DNA of 64,000 bases, from positions 2,046,001 through 2,110,000 of the forward strand of contig OZ244590.1 in assembly GCA_965218205.1 (NCBI GenBank), read 5' to 3'. Source of the stretch: CBDDCA01 sp965218205 (GTDB lineage: Bacteria; Spirochaetota; Spirochaetia; WTKD01; G963693115). The notes under the pieces are model-generated. The model did not search any database. It had not been told where the DNA came from and saw only the letters and a program-made list of their open reading frames with translations. The stretch's first letter is position 1. Every line of letters begins with the position of its first letter. This document shows, in pieces, positions 17,669 to 27,777 of the stretch. The position numbers and the translations under genes were made by a program.

Positions 17669-18706
17669 ATGAAAGTACCTATTATAGTATGCATGATACT
17701 GTGTATATCACTGGTAAGCTCATGCAAATTATCGACAAAACTATGGAATGGAGGAGACACTAGCCCTCCTTTGTTAGAACACTCTACGATAACTACTGAT
17801 GCATTGGAGCTGTACTTCAATGAACCTATACAAGAAGAAGTTATATTTAGATTGAAAAAAGAATACGAGCATATTATCTCGTCTATATCAGTCTTACAGA
17901 AAAAGATACGGGTTACCTTAAGCTCAACTATTGCGGGCAAAAAATATCAATTTGAAACTACTGTACATGACGCTACAGGAAACTCAAGCATTATTGTTGA
18001 TAGTTTTTATGGACATAATGAACGAGTGCCTACCATGCTTATTAGTGAATTTATATGCGAAGGAAGCAAAACTAACGGAGATAAAATAGAATTGGCTGTA
18101 CTGAGTGATGGCAATACCGCAGGCATGGTATTACAAGAAGGGATAGGCAACACCATTACTTTAGCAGTTACTCTGCCAGCTTTAGAAGTAAAGAAAGGAG
18201 AATTTATTGTAGTGCATCTGCGTCCCTATCCTCAAGAAAATATACAGAGTGAACTAAAACATACAGCAGAGTCCACACACAAACAGGCGTACACTACTGC
18301 GTGGGATGTATTTTCTACACAGGATAAAGGTATTTCAAATACAAATGCAACACTTGTGCTACTCTCCCATCCTAAGGGAGCTATTATAGATGCAGTATTA
18401 TACTCTACAAAAAAAGATAAAGCAGAGGCTTCTTACAAAGGCTTTGGAACGAGCAAAACATATCATTGGGCACAACAACTACTTGCAAAGAAAGCATGGG
18501 AAAGCACAAATAGTAATGGAGAAACACAACAAGTTATAGCAAAACCATCACTTGCAGTAAATCCGTACCATAGCACTACTACACGATCAATAAGCCGTAA
18601 TGCTCAACTTGATGATACCAATACAAAGAGAGATTGGCATATTACTCCTACCCGTGGATCAACTTTCGGAAAACAAAATACAAATGAAGAATATTCAAAG
18701 CAATAA
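17669..18706 (+). CDS. lipoprotein with lamin-tail-like domain
   Basis: 345 aa. Short signal peptide with lipobox LVSSC (Cys at about residue 19). The middle section (M-L-I-S-E-F then D-K-I-E-L-A-V-L-S-D-G-N) resembles the lamin-tail-like lipoproteins found in treponemes. The C-terminus is polar, with poly-basic and Asn/Thr-rich stretches. Probably anchored on the periplasmic or outer surface. No ribosome site is evident, and a TACAGT -10-like box lies 9 bases before the ATG, so the mRNA may be nearly leaderless. It converges on trxA with a shared terminator. Confidence 0.7.
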   Translation: MKVPIIVCMILCISLVSSCKLSTKLWNGGDTSPPLLEHSTITTDALELYFNEPIQEEVIFRLKKEYEHIISSISVLQKKIRVTLSSTIAGKKYQFETTVHDATGNSSIIVDSFYGHNERVPTMLISEFICEGSKTNGDKIELAVLSDGNTAGMVLQEGIGNTITLAVTLPALEVKKGEFIVVHLRPYPQENIQSELKHTAESTHKQAYTTAWDVFSTQDKGISNTNATLVLLSHPKGAIIDAVLYSTKKDKAEASYKGFGTSKTYHWAQQLLAKKAWESTNSNGETQQVIAKPSLAVNPYHSTTTRSISRNAQLDDTNTKRDWHITPTRGSTFGKQNTNEEYSKQ

Positions 18707-18728
18707 AGATATAATGCAATTATATCTT
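18706..18728. terminator. bidirectional hairpin between the lipoprotein gene and trxA
   Basis: AAGATATAAT, 3-base loop, ATTATATCTT: a perfect 10-bp stem beginning at the last base of the lipoprotein stop codon and ending just before the trxA stop. It serves both convergent genes, although the U tracts are short. Confidence 0.6.
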
Positions 18729-18729
18729 C

Positions 18730-19047
18730 TTATATATAATCCTTAAACATCTCTTCTATAGAAGGCTTTGGAAGTGCTCCTACCTGATTTTGTACTATTT
18801 CTCCCTTGTTAAACAGTAGTAAAGTTGGAATACTTGTTATATTGAATTTTTGTGCTAACTCACCTGCTTCATCAACATTTACCTTTGCAATTTTTACTTT
18901 CCCTGCATATGTTCCTGCTAACTCATCTATAATTGGCGATAGCAGTTTACATGGAGGACACCACTCTGCCCAAAAATCTAATAATACTGGTATTTCAGAT
19001 TGCATTACTTCTGCTTCAAAATTATCGTTTGTTATTTCTAATGCCAT
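18730..19047 (-). CDS. trxA: thioredoxin
   Basis: 105 aa, full-length single-domain thioredoxin. The active site is WCPPC (Cys30, Cys33) instead of the usual WCGPC, followed by K-x-x-x-P; the cis-Pro loop (SIPTLLLF) is intact. It reduces protein disulfides in the cytoplasm using thioredoxin reductase. The start is fixed by GAGGAG 5 bases upstream. The Pro-Pro active site is expected to shift redox potential compared with Gly-Pro, so the substrate range may differ. Confidence 0.92.
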   Translation of the reverse strand: MALEITNDNFEAEVMQSEIPVLLDFWAEWCPPCKLLSPIIDELAGTYAGKVKIAKVNVDEAGELAQKFNITSIPTLLLFNKGEIVQNQVGALPKPSIEEMFKDYI

Positions 19048-19175
19048 AGTTACTCCTCATAACTTTTTATTATCTACCTTCAATAGTACCACATTTAATT
19101 AGTCAATACAAGATGTGTACGCTAAAATTTTGGAGTGTTACTATCCCGTGTACCTTATCAAGACAAGAAAGAACA

Positions 19176-19204
19176 ATGAGAGAGAAATTTTCACTCTCTC
19201 TCAT
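19176..19204. terminator. stem-loop downstream of lipoprotein copy 2
   Basis: ATGAGAGAG and CTCTCTCAT pair around an 11-base loop, about 40 bases past the stop of the copy 2 gene. It occupies the same relative place as the hairpins after copies 1 and 3 but differs in sequence. Confidence 0.5.
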
Positions 19205-19240
19205 CCTTCGTGTTTCCTCACTACTTTGCATACACTACTC

Positions 19241-22200
19241 CTACGATGAGGGACATGCTGTTGTATCAGTACTATCCTTTGGATACTGTGCTTTTTTTCC
19301 AGCCATAGCTGAACCTCCAAAATCAGAATCACTTATGCTTGTTTTACTTTTACATAATTTCCATGAGGATAAATCTTGATCAAACATACGAGCACTTAGA
19401 AATATAAAAGTCTTATTTACAACATTACCTACATTCCAATTTCCTATGTCTTTATTAAAGGCTAAAGCAGCAAGAAACATAGATTCCATATCTGTAACAC
19501 TGCTCACATTCCAATTTCCTATATCTTGATTAAAAGCATGGGCATTTTCAAACATATTATTCATATTAGTTACCTTCTTCACATTCCAGCTTCCTATATC
19601 TTGATTAAAAACATAGGCTCCAGAAAACATAGATTGCATAGTCTCTACATTACTGGTATTCCACTGTGTTATATCTCCATTAAAAGCCTTATCATCATCA
19701 AATAAATCACTCATATCATCAATAGCACTGGTATCTATCATGTTGAGATTAGGGCTATTGGTGTTTTGTCTGCTTGCTCCTTTTTCTGCAGTGATAATAG
19801 CTTTTAGCTCTGACTTTTCCTCTGGTCTATAATAGTCAGCTGCTTCTCCTGATGGTGCTGCTTTTAGTCCTGTTTGTACAGTAATAGTTGCTGGTATTTT
19901 CACTCCTCTATATATTCCTGTAGTACCACTACACTGTATGACATCATAGCTATAATTAGTAATGTTAGTGTCATGTATGTTTGATTTATTTGATGTACCT
20001 TGTATTGTCACTGTGCTGGTACTCTTTTCAAACGATATTTCTAACCCTGTTTCCTGTTTGATTTTTTTGCTATCTGCTTCCAGTATTTTGGCATCACAGG
20101 TAAAGGCTGTGCCACTGGGAGTACTGGTAAGTATTCTTGTAGTATGTATTGCTGGGGATTTGCCTACTTCTGCTGAAACAATAGTACTGTTTCCTATAGA
20201 AAATGGTATATCAAACTCTTTGCGTACTCCTGTTGATGCCTTTGTTGTATCAGTACTATTTACTGATTGTACGACTATTTCATAGCTTGTTCCTACTGTT
20301 AATCCTGTCAAAATGGTACTTGTTGTTCTTGCCGCCACTGTTTGTGGGCTTGCGTCTGTTTTTTTTATCTGTGCCACTGTCCTCTGTGTACTACCGCTCT
20401 TAGCAACACTGTATATTTTGTACGATACCTCTGCGATTGTTAAGGTATCTCCTGTGTTTTTTCTATGGCTGGTACTGAGAGAAGGAGCTGTCCATGATAC
20501 TGTAATGCCTGTTTTTACTACTGCTGTTTGTATGTTTGTAATGTCTGCAGGAGCAGTAGCTTGCGATGCTGTTGTCACTGTTGCCACCGATGAGGATGCT
20601 ACTTTCTTGCTTGGATCTGATTTTATTGCTACTTCTACCACAAAGTGATATTGTGTTACTCCTTTGATTGCTATAGATGGTGCTGTATCCGTAGATATAC
20701 CTAAACTTGCAAGTGCAGGGACAGTATATGCTCCTCCATTCACGGATCCTAACGCTATCTTTCTGCCTGCAAGTACTTCTGCTACGGGAGGAGTAGTGTC
20801 TTTCTGGATACCGTACACTGTGTATACAAGCTGGGTATTTTTTGTTATGGCAGTACCATCGTAGTTTTTTGCATCGGTAAATGTGTCTAACTCAGTGAGT
20901 ACGAGCTTTATTGTCCCTGCAGTACTTGTTGACTGTGATACTGCTAGCTTTCCTGTTAATAATGACTGATTGGGAGCTACCGCCTTTGATGTAAGCTCTA
21001 TGACTTGTATTGTTTCTGTTTTTGCATACAAATTAAGGCTGTTTATTGCTTCTATTGCTATGGTATACATTGCTTCTTTTTTACCTATGAATGAGCCTTT
21101 TAATGCACTGTTTCCTGCTAGCTCCTGTGTATGTATTCCTCCCAACGCTTTTATTGCATCTATTGTCTGCTTATTGTCGTCCTGTTTATGATCGCCCTCT
21201 GCTATATATACTTTGTACTGTATGTGTGCCTGTGTTAGTTTTGCTCCGCTAGGAGACTTATTGGCATTGGTAATTGTTCCTGCACTAAACTCATAATGTA
21301 CGGTATCTGTTGCTGGTGTTGCCATAGCTACCATAAACAGTATATTCTCTGGAGCAGGGGGTGCAGTCGATACACTATCGTATACTGCTACTGTATCACT
21401 CAAAGATGTTATGGGACTTACTATGGTATTTTCTACTTGCAGAAAAGTAAAGCTATAGTCCTTTTTTGTTGCTTCTGTTTTGGGTACTTCTATGCCATCT
21501 GCTATGCCAAAAGTAATGGTGGTATCTGTGCCTGTTATACTTTTTTCTGCTACCAGTGTTGTATTGTCATACATACGTAGGGTATAATATTTTCCTGCTC
21601 CAGGAGCAGCCTTAAAACTTGCTTTTATCTGTATTGCTCCTGTTTTGTCTAAAGCAGGCTTGTTTTGAAAGAGATCTTCTGATGGTGCAGTGGGTTGCGG
21701 GACAGTGATATCTTTTGTAGCTGTAGTGCTTTTGTTTCCTGCGTAATCAAGCGTAAGTATTGTTATTGTATAGGTCTTGCCTTGCTGAAGATCCTCTACA
21801 GAGAGTGCTGTTGTAGGATAGAGTACTTTTTTCTCGCTCAGTACTGTTGTTTTTGTTGTTTTCTCTTCTATGCTCACACTGTATTCTTTTATATCTTGGT
21901 TCTTACTTTGTTTCCCATCAGGGGCTGTCCATGTTATCTGAGCTCCTACCTTTGTAGGTGATATAAATGGATAACTCACTTGTATTGCTGACACTGCATC
22001 GGGGCTAATGCTATCCTTTGCGGTTGTAATAGTAGCTGTTGCTTTTGTTCCTTTGTTACCTGTGTAGTCTTGTGACTGTACTTCTATTGTGTAATCGGTA
22101 GTGGCTTTTAGTCCTTTTATTTGCGTATTTCGTACTGCTCTATCGCTTATCTGTACTGTTTGTGCTGGTGTTGTGCTGTCCTTTCCGTTACCTTTTTCTT

Positions 22201-23500
22201 TTACGACTATACTCACTCCTGCATAATCTCTTACATCAGGGGCTTTCCAGCCTACTACTATGCTAGTTGCTCCTCCTACTGCACTCACCTCTGTCACTGG
22301 CTTTATTGTTGTATCTGTTGTCGCCTGTGTCTTTGCTACAACCGAAGAATACTTTCCATTTTCATAGACATATACTTCTCCTCTGTAAGTGTATGTGCCA
22401 TAGAGTTTTGTGAGGGCAATGCCATCTTTTGCTACATACACAGTAGCATACTCTTTGTTTTGTGCAGTTGCAGCACTGAGTGTTGCGGTACTGTCCTTGC
22501 TCACAGTTTCTTCTGTTATGAGAGTATTTGTTGCAGTTGCTATGATACGTACTTTGAGGCTTTTTCCTGTATTTTCTGTAAAATTAAAGCTCCCCCATGT
22601 AATAAGCAGACTTTCATCTGCCACATTCTTTGCTCTGTTTTTTGCTTCTACTTTTAGTACATTCTCGTTCAAAGGCACTACTGCCTGTGAGAGCTGGGAT
22701 GCTTGTATGCCACTTATTACTTGTTGTTGTGTGCTTGTGTTGTTATTGCTATCTTTGTATACTACTGCTATGTCGTAAGAGATACCTGCAAGAGTAGGGA
22801 CTTGTGGTAATGTTAGTTCCCCTTGTTGTATATTCTGTATGCTTTCTTCTGCAAGTACTACACTGGTGGTGCTTTCTATCACCTGTATTGTAGCTTCTGC
22901 TATGTCTGTTTTTCCTGATAATAGTAGTGCTTTGTCCCATGTTATCTTTATGCCACTGCTTGCTTTTTCTACCGCTATCTGCGTGAATGTATCTTTCGGT
23001 GCAGTTTCATCTGTGAGTGTTGTTACCGTACGTGTCACTTTAGGTAATACTTCTGTGTCTGATTTCCTTACTTCTATGCTTACAGTGTAATCAGTGGTAG
23101 CATATAAGCCTTTGAGTGTATATGGTTTGTTTTGTTGAAATAATGCATAATATTCTATTGATGGAATATGCACTTGTATTGATTGTGCTGGTACTATTGA
23201 TGGAGTTATTGATTTTGCAGTTACTATTACATGAGTGGCATCGCTTGGAGTCTCCCAGCGTAACAAAAGTACTCCGTCATTACTGACTGGTTGTATTTGT
23301 ACATTGGATACTGATGCAAGTGTCGGTGTTAACGCCCCCCTTCCTCCTCCTGATGACGAACCGCTACTACCTTCCGCACATCCAAGTACTAAGAATGAAA
23401 TCACAGCCAGCCCCCATACCAGTGCAACAACGCTTATTCTTTGCTTATATTGAGAGTGTAACCCTCCTAATTTTCTCATATCCCATATTTCCTTATTCAT
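19241..23500 (-). CDS. giant FN3-repeat/BspA-cap surface lipoprotein, copy 2 (intact)
   Basis: 1419 aa in one frame. ATG with AAGGAGG 7 bases upstream. The leader R-K-L-G-G-L-H-S-Q-Y-K-Q corresponds to the G-tract region of copies 1 and 3 but has no homopolymer. A hydrophobic signal and lipobox (LVLGC, about residue 41) and a Ser/Gly linker follow, then fibronectin-III-like repeats, then a BspA/DUF285 cap (from about residue 1260; units such as F-N-Q-D-I-G-N-W-N-V). It lacks one unit that copies 1 and 3 both have before the cap. Expected to be anchored by lipid in the outer membrane and to bind host or cell-surface ligands (inference from architecture). Confidence 0.85.
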   Translation of the reverse strand: MNKEIWDMRKLGGLHSQYKQRISVVALVWGLAVISFLVLGCAEGSSGSSSGGGRGALTPTLASVSNVQIQPVSNDGVLLLRWETPSDATHVIVTAKSITPSIVPAQSIQVHIPSIEYYALFQQNKPYTLKGLYATTDYTVSIEVRKSDTEVLPKVTRTVTTLTDETAPKDTFTQIAVEKASSGIKITWDKALLLSGKTDIAEATIQVIESTTSVVLAEESIQNIQQGELTLPQVPTLAGISYDIAVVYKDSNNNTSTQQQVISGIQASQLSQAVVPLNENVLKVEAKNRAKNVADESLLITWGSFNFTENTGKSLKVRIIATATNTLITEETVSKDSTATLSAATAQNKEYATVYVAKDGIALTKLYGTYTYRGEVYVYENGKYSSVVAKTQATTDTTIKPVTEVSAVGGATSIVVGWKAPDVRDYAGVSIVVKEKGNGKDSTTPAQTVQISDRAVRNTQIKGLKATTDYTIEVQSQDYTGNKGTKATATITTAKDSISPDAVSAIQVSYPFISPTKVGAQITWTAPDGKQSKNQDIKEYSVSIEEKTTKTTVLSEKKVLYPTTALSVEDLQQGKTYTITILTLDYAGNKSTTATKDITVPQPTAPSEDLFQNKPALDKTGAIQIKASFKAAPGAGKYYTLRMYDNTTLVAEKSITGTDTTITFGIADGIEVPKTEATKKDYSFTFLQVENTIVSPITSLSDTVAVYDSVSTAPPAPENILFMVAMATPATDTVHYEFSAGTITNANKSPSGAKLTQAHIQYKVYIAEGDHKQDDNKQTIDAIKALGGIHTQELAGNSALKGSFIGKKEAMYTIAIEAINSLNLYAKTETIQVIELTSKAVAPNQSLLTGKLAVSQSTSTAGTIKLVLTELDTFTDAKNYDGTAITKNTQLVYTVYGIQKDTTPPVAEVLAGRKIALGSVNGGAYTVPALASLGISTDTAPSIAIKGVTQYHFVVEVAIKSDPSKKVASSSVATVTTASQATAPADITNIQTAVVKTGITVSWTAPSLSTSHRKNTGDTLTIAEVSYKIYSVAKSGSTQRTVAQIKKTDASPQTVAARTTSTILTGLTVGTSYEIVVQSVNSTDTTKASTGVRKEFDIPFSIGNSTIVSAEVGKSPAIHTTRILTSTPSGTAFTCDAKILEADSKKIKQETGLEISFEKSTSTVTIQGTSNKSNIHDTNITNYSYDVIQCSGTTGIYRGVKIPATITVQTGLKAAPSGEAADYYRPEEKSELKAIITAEKGASRQNTNSPNLNMIDTSAIDDMSDLFDDDKAFNGDITQWNTSNVETMQSMFSGAYVFNQDIGSWNVKKVTNMNNMFENAHAFNQDIGNWNVSSVTDMESMFLAALAFNKDIGNWNVGNVVNKTFIFLSARMFDQDLSSWKLCKSKTSISDSDFGGSAMAGKKAQYPKDSTDTTACPSS

Positions 23501-23566
23501 AGATGCCTCCTTATTGCGATGAATATATCACTAAAAAATTATTGTAGCATATAATGCATTATTCTG

Positions 23567-25282
23567 TTGTTTCCAACAATCAAGTGCATGTACAACGAGT
23601 ATTCATTATACATGATTATACCGTATATTTTACAATGTATTTTACTGTACATTATACCGTACATTAGAAAATGCCTCACTTACACACTACAGTACTTATG
23701 GAGGAAAAAAATATTCCTACTGCTTATACCGTATTGTTTTCTTTTTTTTCATGTAGCAGTATATAGTACAGAGCATAATACGGAACATAATACAGAAACA
23801 AAAGCATTTCTTACTACTCCCCTGTTATCACATATCAATGTAAAGGCACACAATAAGCATTATATCAAAGTACAGGAGCATACCCCCCAACGTCTTTATC
23901 AAACATATACTTTTTTGAAAAAAGACAATGAGTTTTTATATCTCTATTCCAGTTCCAATAAAGATTGGAGCATAAAGATAGGACAGAGTATAAAAAACGA
24001 TAAGTATATTCCTAGCTTTGGATTACAAACAATACCATTTACTATTGGAAGTATTCAACAATACGGAGAATATAAATTATTTCAAGATATATCTCAAAGC
24101 TCTGCATGGAGTTCAATGATATTTCAACCCTTTCGCTGGGGCATTGACCATACAAGTAGTGATCCGACATGGGGAGCACGCTTAGGCATTGACCCTATAC
24201 AAACATGGTGGATAAAAAGAAAAGAAACTACTCTTTACGGAGCTTCAGTAGGGTATGATTTTTCTTTCTACGAACCACGTCTTTTGTATCAAAACAGCAC
24301 AAGAAACAGCATTGATACAAACAGCTCCCACTGGGATGCATGGCTTATACATAAACCTTCCAGTACAGAATTACATCAATTAGTAGCAAGCCAAACATTT
24401 TCAGTAGCTAATGCACTATATATTCAAACAGTACTCGCAGCCGCAACAAGCAATACACAGGCTACTCGCATGGCAGGATATACTACCATACAATATTTTA
24501 CTCCTCTTATCGATATGAAAATAAACTATACACAATCTGATAAAGATTATATATCGCAAGAATGGAGTTTTGCAAAATATCTATGGGCAAGCAGTGCAGA
24601 ATTAAGTGTGTACTACCTTCCCTTATTTCTTTATACACCTCCTGATACACCAAAGGCTCTTAGCCATAGCAATGCAAAAATACGCCTAAGAGCAATAGTA
24701 CGAGAATATCATCCACTCAATACAAGCTACAAGAAACAAGATTACTTATATCAAAAATACGAACTTGCATGGAAACACGCCTTTACAAAAAATACTATAG
24801 AATATCTTCCTTATATTACTTATACATGGCATCTCACAGAAAAATATCACAAAATAAAACAAGAACTATCCATAGCAGTAGGAGATTTTACACTCTCCCC
24901 CTCCATAAGCACCACTTTTTCTTATACATCTGTATATTCAGAACATAACAAAGAAACTGATATTTTGCCAACATTACTTTTTAATACATTAGATGCCATT
25001 GAAATACTGCTTAAACAAAAAATAAAGTACAATATACCGCGTGTACCTCTGTATTTCTTTTCAGATATTTCTCTTCTTCATCAAATAGCATTTACATATC
25101 ATAGTTCAGAAAAGTATACGAACACTTTTACAATACAAGAAATACGCACTACAGTAGGACTTACTGCTCAATTACGATCTCTTCGATTACATACAGCATA
25201 TAAAACACGATGGTTGCCACACAGTTCTAAGCAAAAATTACACATAACATTAGATATAGGAATGCGGTATACTATAAAATAA
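23567..25282 (+). CDS. putative outer-membrane protein
   Basis: Up to 571 aa, but the start is uncertain. The most plausible export signal (W-R-K-K-I-F-L-L-L-I-P-Y-C-F-L-F-F-H-V-A) begins near residue 45. A strong GGAGG (23700-23704) sits 6 bases before an in-frame ATA at 23711, so a rare ATA start is conceivable. The mature part has alternating polar/aromatic strands throughout and ends in M-R-Y-T-I-K, as expected of a beta-barrel. No family recognised. The stop overlaps the glycerate kinase ATG by one base, so the genes are translationally coupled. Confidence 0.6.
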   Translation: MFPTIKCMYNEYSLYMIIPYILQCILLYIIPYIRKCLTYTLQYLWRKKIFLLLIPYCFLFFHVAVYSTEHNTEHNTETKAFLTTPLLSHINVKAHNKHYIKVQEHTPQRLYQTYTFLKKDNEFLYLYSSSNKDWSIKIGQSIKNDKYIPSFGLQTIPFTIGSIQQYGEYKLFQDISQSSAWSSMIFQPFRWGIDHTSSDPTWGARLGIDPIQTWWIKRKETTLYGASVGYDFSFYEPRLLYQNSTRNSIDTNSSHWDAWLIHKPSSTELHQLVASQTFSVANALYIQTVLAAATSNTQATRMAGYTTIQYFTPLIDMKINYTQSDKDYISQEWSFAKYLWASSAELSVYYLPLFLYTPPDTPKALSHSNAKIRLRAIVREYHPLNTSYKKQDYLYQKYELAWKHAFTKNTIEYLPYITYTWHLTEKYHKIKQELSIAVGDFTLSPSISTTFSYTSVYSEHNKETDILPTLLFNTLDAIEILLKQKIKYNIPRVPLYFFSDISLLHQIAFTYHSSEKYTNTFTIQEIRTTVGLTAQLRSLRLHTAYKTRWLPHSSKQKLHITLDIGMRYTIK

Positions 25283-26445
25283 TGAAATTTGTTTTCTGTT
25301 TTGATTCTTTTAAGGAAAGCATGACTGCAAAAAAAGCAGTGCAAGCAGCATATGAAGGATGGAGTACAGTGTTCCCTACCGCACAATATGAATGCTTGCC
25401 TCTTTCTGATGGAGGAGAAGGACTTATAGATGCAGTCAAACATTCTCTTGGAGGAATACAAAAAACCACCACCGTACATGATGCCTTAGGAACAAAAAAA
25501 AGAGCATCGTATCTTTGGATAGAATCTACAAAAACTGCGGTGGTTGAATCTGCAAAAGCTATAGGCTTAGAATCGATCCCTCACGCAAAACGAAATCCGC
25601 TCATAAGTTCTAGCTTTGGGCTTGGAGAATTACTAAAAGCTGCACATATGCAAGGAGCAAAAAAAATAATTATTGGATTAGGAGGAAGTGCCACTGTAGA
25701 TGGAGGAATTGGGATGCTACAAGCATTAGGAGTTTCGCTTTTAGACAAAAACAAGCAAGCTATAGCAAAAGGAGGAAAGGCACTTCATTCTATTGAGACT
25801 ATTGATACTCATACTGCCTATACATTTAAGGACTGTTCATTACACATTGCAAGCGATGTAAACAACCCTCTCTTAGGAAAAAAGGGGGCAGTGATGGTAT
25901 TTGCTGCACAAAAAGGAGCAACACCAGACATGCAACTACAACTTGAAAAAGGCATGCACCATTATGCAAAAAAACTCCTTCATTATTATCCTACAAAAAA
26001 TAATAACTCTATCAAACACTTTGATACAGAAGGATATGGAGCAGCAGGAGGATTAGGAGCAAGTTTGCACCTATGTTGTAAGGCTCATATTCATAGTGGC
26101 ATAGATCTTGTTCTTTCTACTATAGAGTTTCTAAAAAAAATACACGGAGCAAGCCTCATCATAAGTGGCGAAGGAAAAGTTGATATGCAAAGTTTTTATG
26201 GAAAGGTCCCTTGGGGAGTGTTGCAAGCAAGCAAAAAAAAGAATATTCCTCTCTGCCTTTTAGTAGGAAACACAGGCAAAGGGTATGCCCGTCTCTATGA
26301 ACAAGGAGTATGCTCTATATTTACAATACATAAAACTTTACTTGATCCGCAACAACACTGGGAACATATAAAAAAAACAAGTTATTCAATGCTTAAAGAA
26401 AGCGCACGTGACATTGCTTTCATCTTTAAGCAAGGTTATAGATAA
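25282..26445 (+). CDS. glxK: glycerate kinase (GlxK/GarK type)
   Basis: 387 aa, type I glycerate kinase. It phosphorylates D-glycerate with ATP (2- or 3-phosphoglycerate depending on subtype) and feeds lower glycolysis. Family signatures: FCFDSFKESMTAKKA at the N-terminus, PLSDGGEG, GLGGSATVDGG, the GAAGGLG loop and SGEGKVD near the C-terminus. Length is normal. It starts on the overlapping TAATG with the preceding gene. The genes after it are transporters, so it may serve import of glyceric acid or related acids (inference). Confidence 0.9.
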   Translation: MKFVFCFDSFKESMTAKKAVQAAYEGWSTVFPTAQYECLPLSDGGEGLIDAVKHSLGGIQKTTTVHDALGTKKRASYLWIESTKTAVVESAKAIGLESIPHAKRNPLISSSFGLGELLKAAHMQGAKKIIIGLGGSATVDGGIGMLQALGVSLLDKNKQAIAKGGKALHSIETIDTHTAYTFKDCSLHIASDVNNPLLGKKGAVMVFAAQKGATPDMQLQLEKGMHHYAKKLLHYYPTKNNNSIKHFDTEGYGAAGGLGASLHLCCKAHIHSGIDLVLSTIEFLKKIHGASLIISGEGKVDMQSFYGKVPWGVLQASKKKNIPLCLLVGNTGKGYARLYEQGVCSIFTIHKTLLDPQQHWEHIKKTSYSMLKESARDIAFIFKQGYR

Positions 26446-26475
26446 ATAAGGTATAGAATATAAAGAGGACACAAA

Positions 26476-27777
26476 ATGAAAGAAAAACAAATTTTACTAA
26501 GCTGGCTAAGCGTACTATTATGGCTCATAATATCTACCATGTTTGTCAACCCGCTTAGAATATATCTTAGTCCTATATTGATACAATATTACAATATCTC
26601 TTTAGGTCCCGAAGAGATACACTCTATTGTAACAAGCAGTGTGTCATCTCAAATTGTTGCTCTGATAATTAGCATCATACTAAGCTATAGCATAAAACGT
26701 ATCGTACAGCGAAATCTTATATTCTTTGCACTATATCTCTTACTCCTTTCAACAGGCTTACTTATGATAAGTACCAACACTACTACTCTTATTATCAGCC
26801 TCTCTTTGTTTAGCTTTGGGATTGGGCTATTACTTGCTCCTACCATTACCTCAATATGTTCTCGCATGTACCTTCTTAATACTGTATGGGAACCTGAAAT
26901 AATAACAAAAGATTCAAACGAGACACTACTATCATACCAGAAAGTGCCGCTCATCAGTTCCATCAACATTGTATTTATACTTCCAATGATACTCGGTATA
27001 ACACTCCTTACAAAATCTTTGCTTGTGGCATATCTTGTATTTTTTGCAATCTGTATTTTTAGTATTTATACCTTACATAAAAATCCTGAGTTTGGAGCAT
27101 TCCACTGTTTATTTTCTTTCAAACAGTGTATAAAAAATATACTTATAAACTCCATGTTTTGGTTTATTATCATTATGACATTGGTAGTACTCAGCTTAGA
27201 ATTTTGTATCATGTATGTACTTCCTTACTTTTTATACTCTGCTTACATTGATGTAATACCCTTAAAAGACATACAAGATCTACAAGCATTAGTATTTATA
27301 ATAGCAAGTTTAATTAGAATAACTATTATCATTTTTATTACCACTTCCATCAATAAACTGTTGCCACGACGTCTTATTTTGTTTAGCTGTCTTACTGTAA
27401 GTGCTCTTATCATGCTCTATCAATATGTGGATACCACCACAAAAGTATTTCTGCTCATCACTATACTCATTACCAGTTCTGCTATTTTACCTATGCTCCT
27501 TAAAAGCACATCAAATTTTATTAAACTTTCAATGCTTCCTTTCAGTCTTGCAATTATATCCATAATAGGAAACTATGGATTCCAATTATTACACTTCTAT
27601 TTACAAAATAGAATGCAGCTTTTTATCACATTTTTTACTACCTATAGCTACTGGTATATACTGATAGCAGGTACTATAGTAGTGTTAGCCTGTATATTTT
27701 ATATCAATGCATATCGAAAAAACCTACATCTCCTTTCCTTTGATATAAAAAACAACAAGGAACTCCCTCATGCCTAA
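26476..27777 (+). CDS. MFS-like transporter, first of a pair
   Basis: 433 aa with about 12 hydrophobic segments and an MFS-like layout: two six-helix halves separated by a polar loop near residues 140-160. It is divergent, and the classic MFS loop motif after helix 2 is poorly kept. AGAGG precedes the ATG by 7 bases. It overlaps the second MFS gene by 8 bases. Substrate unknown. The two transporters could act as partners or heterodimer halves, which is speculation. Confidence 0.7.
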   Translation: MKEKQILLSWLSVLLWLIISTMFVNPLRIYLSPILIQYYNISLGPEEIHSIVTSSVSSQIVALIISIILSYSIKRIVQRNLIFFALYLLLLSTGLLMISTNTTTLIISLSLFSFGIGLLLAPTITSICSRMYLLNTVWEPEIITKDSNETLLSYQKVPLISSINIVFILPMILGITLLTKSLLVAYLVFFAICIFSIYTLHKNPEFGAFHCLFSFKQCIKNILINSMFWFIIIMTLVVLSLEFCIMYVLPYFLYSAYIDVIPLKDIQDLQALVFIIASLIRITIIIFITTSINKLLPRRLILFSCLTVSALIMLYQYVDTTTKVFLLITILITSSAILPMLLKSTSNFIKLSMLPFSLAIISIIGNYGFQLLHFYLQNRMQLFITFFTTYSYWYILIAGTIVVLACIFYINAYRKNLHLLSFDIKNNKELPHA

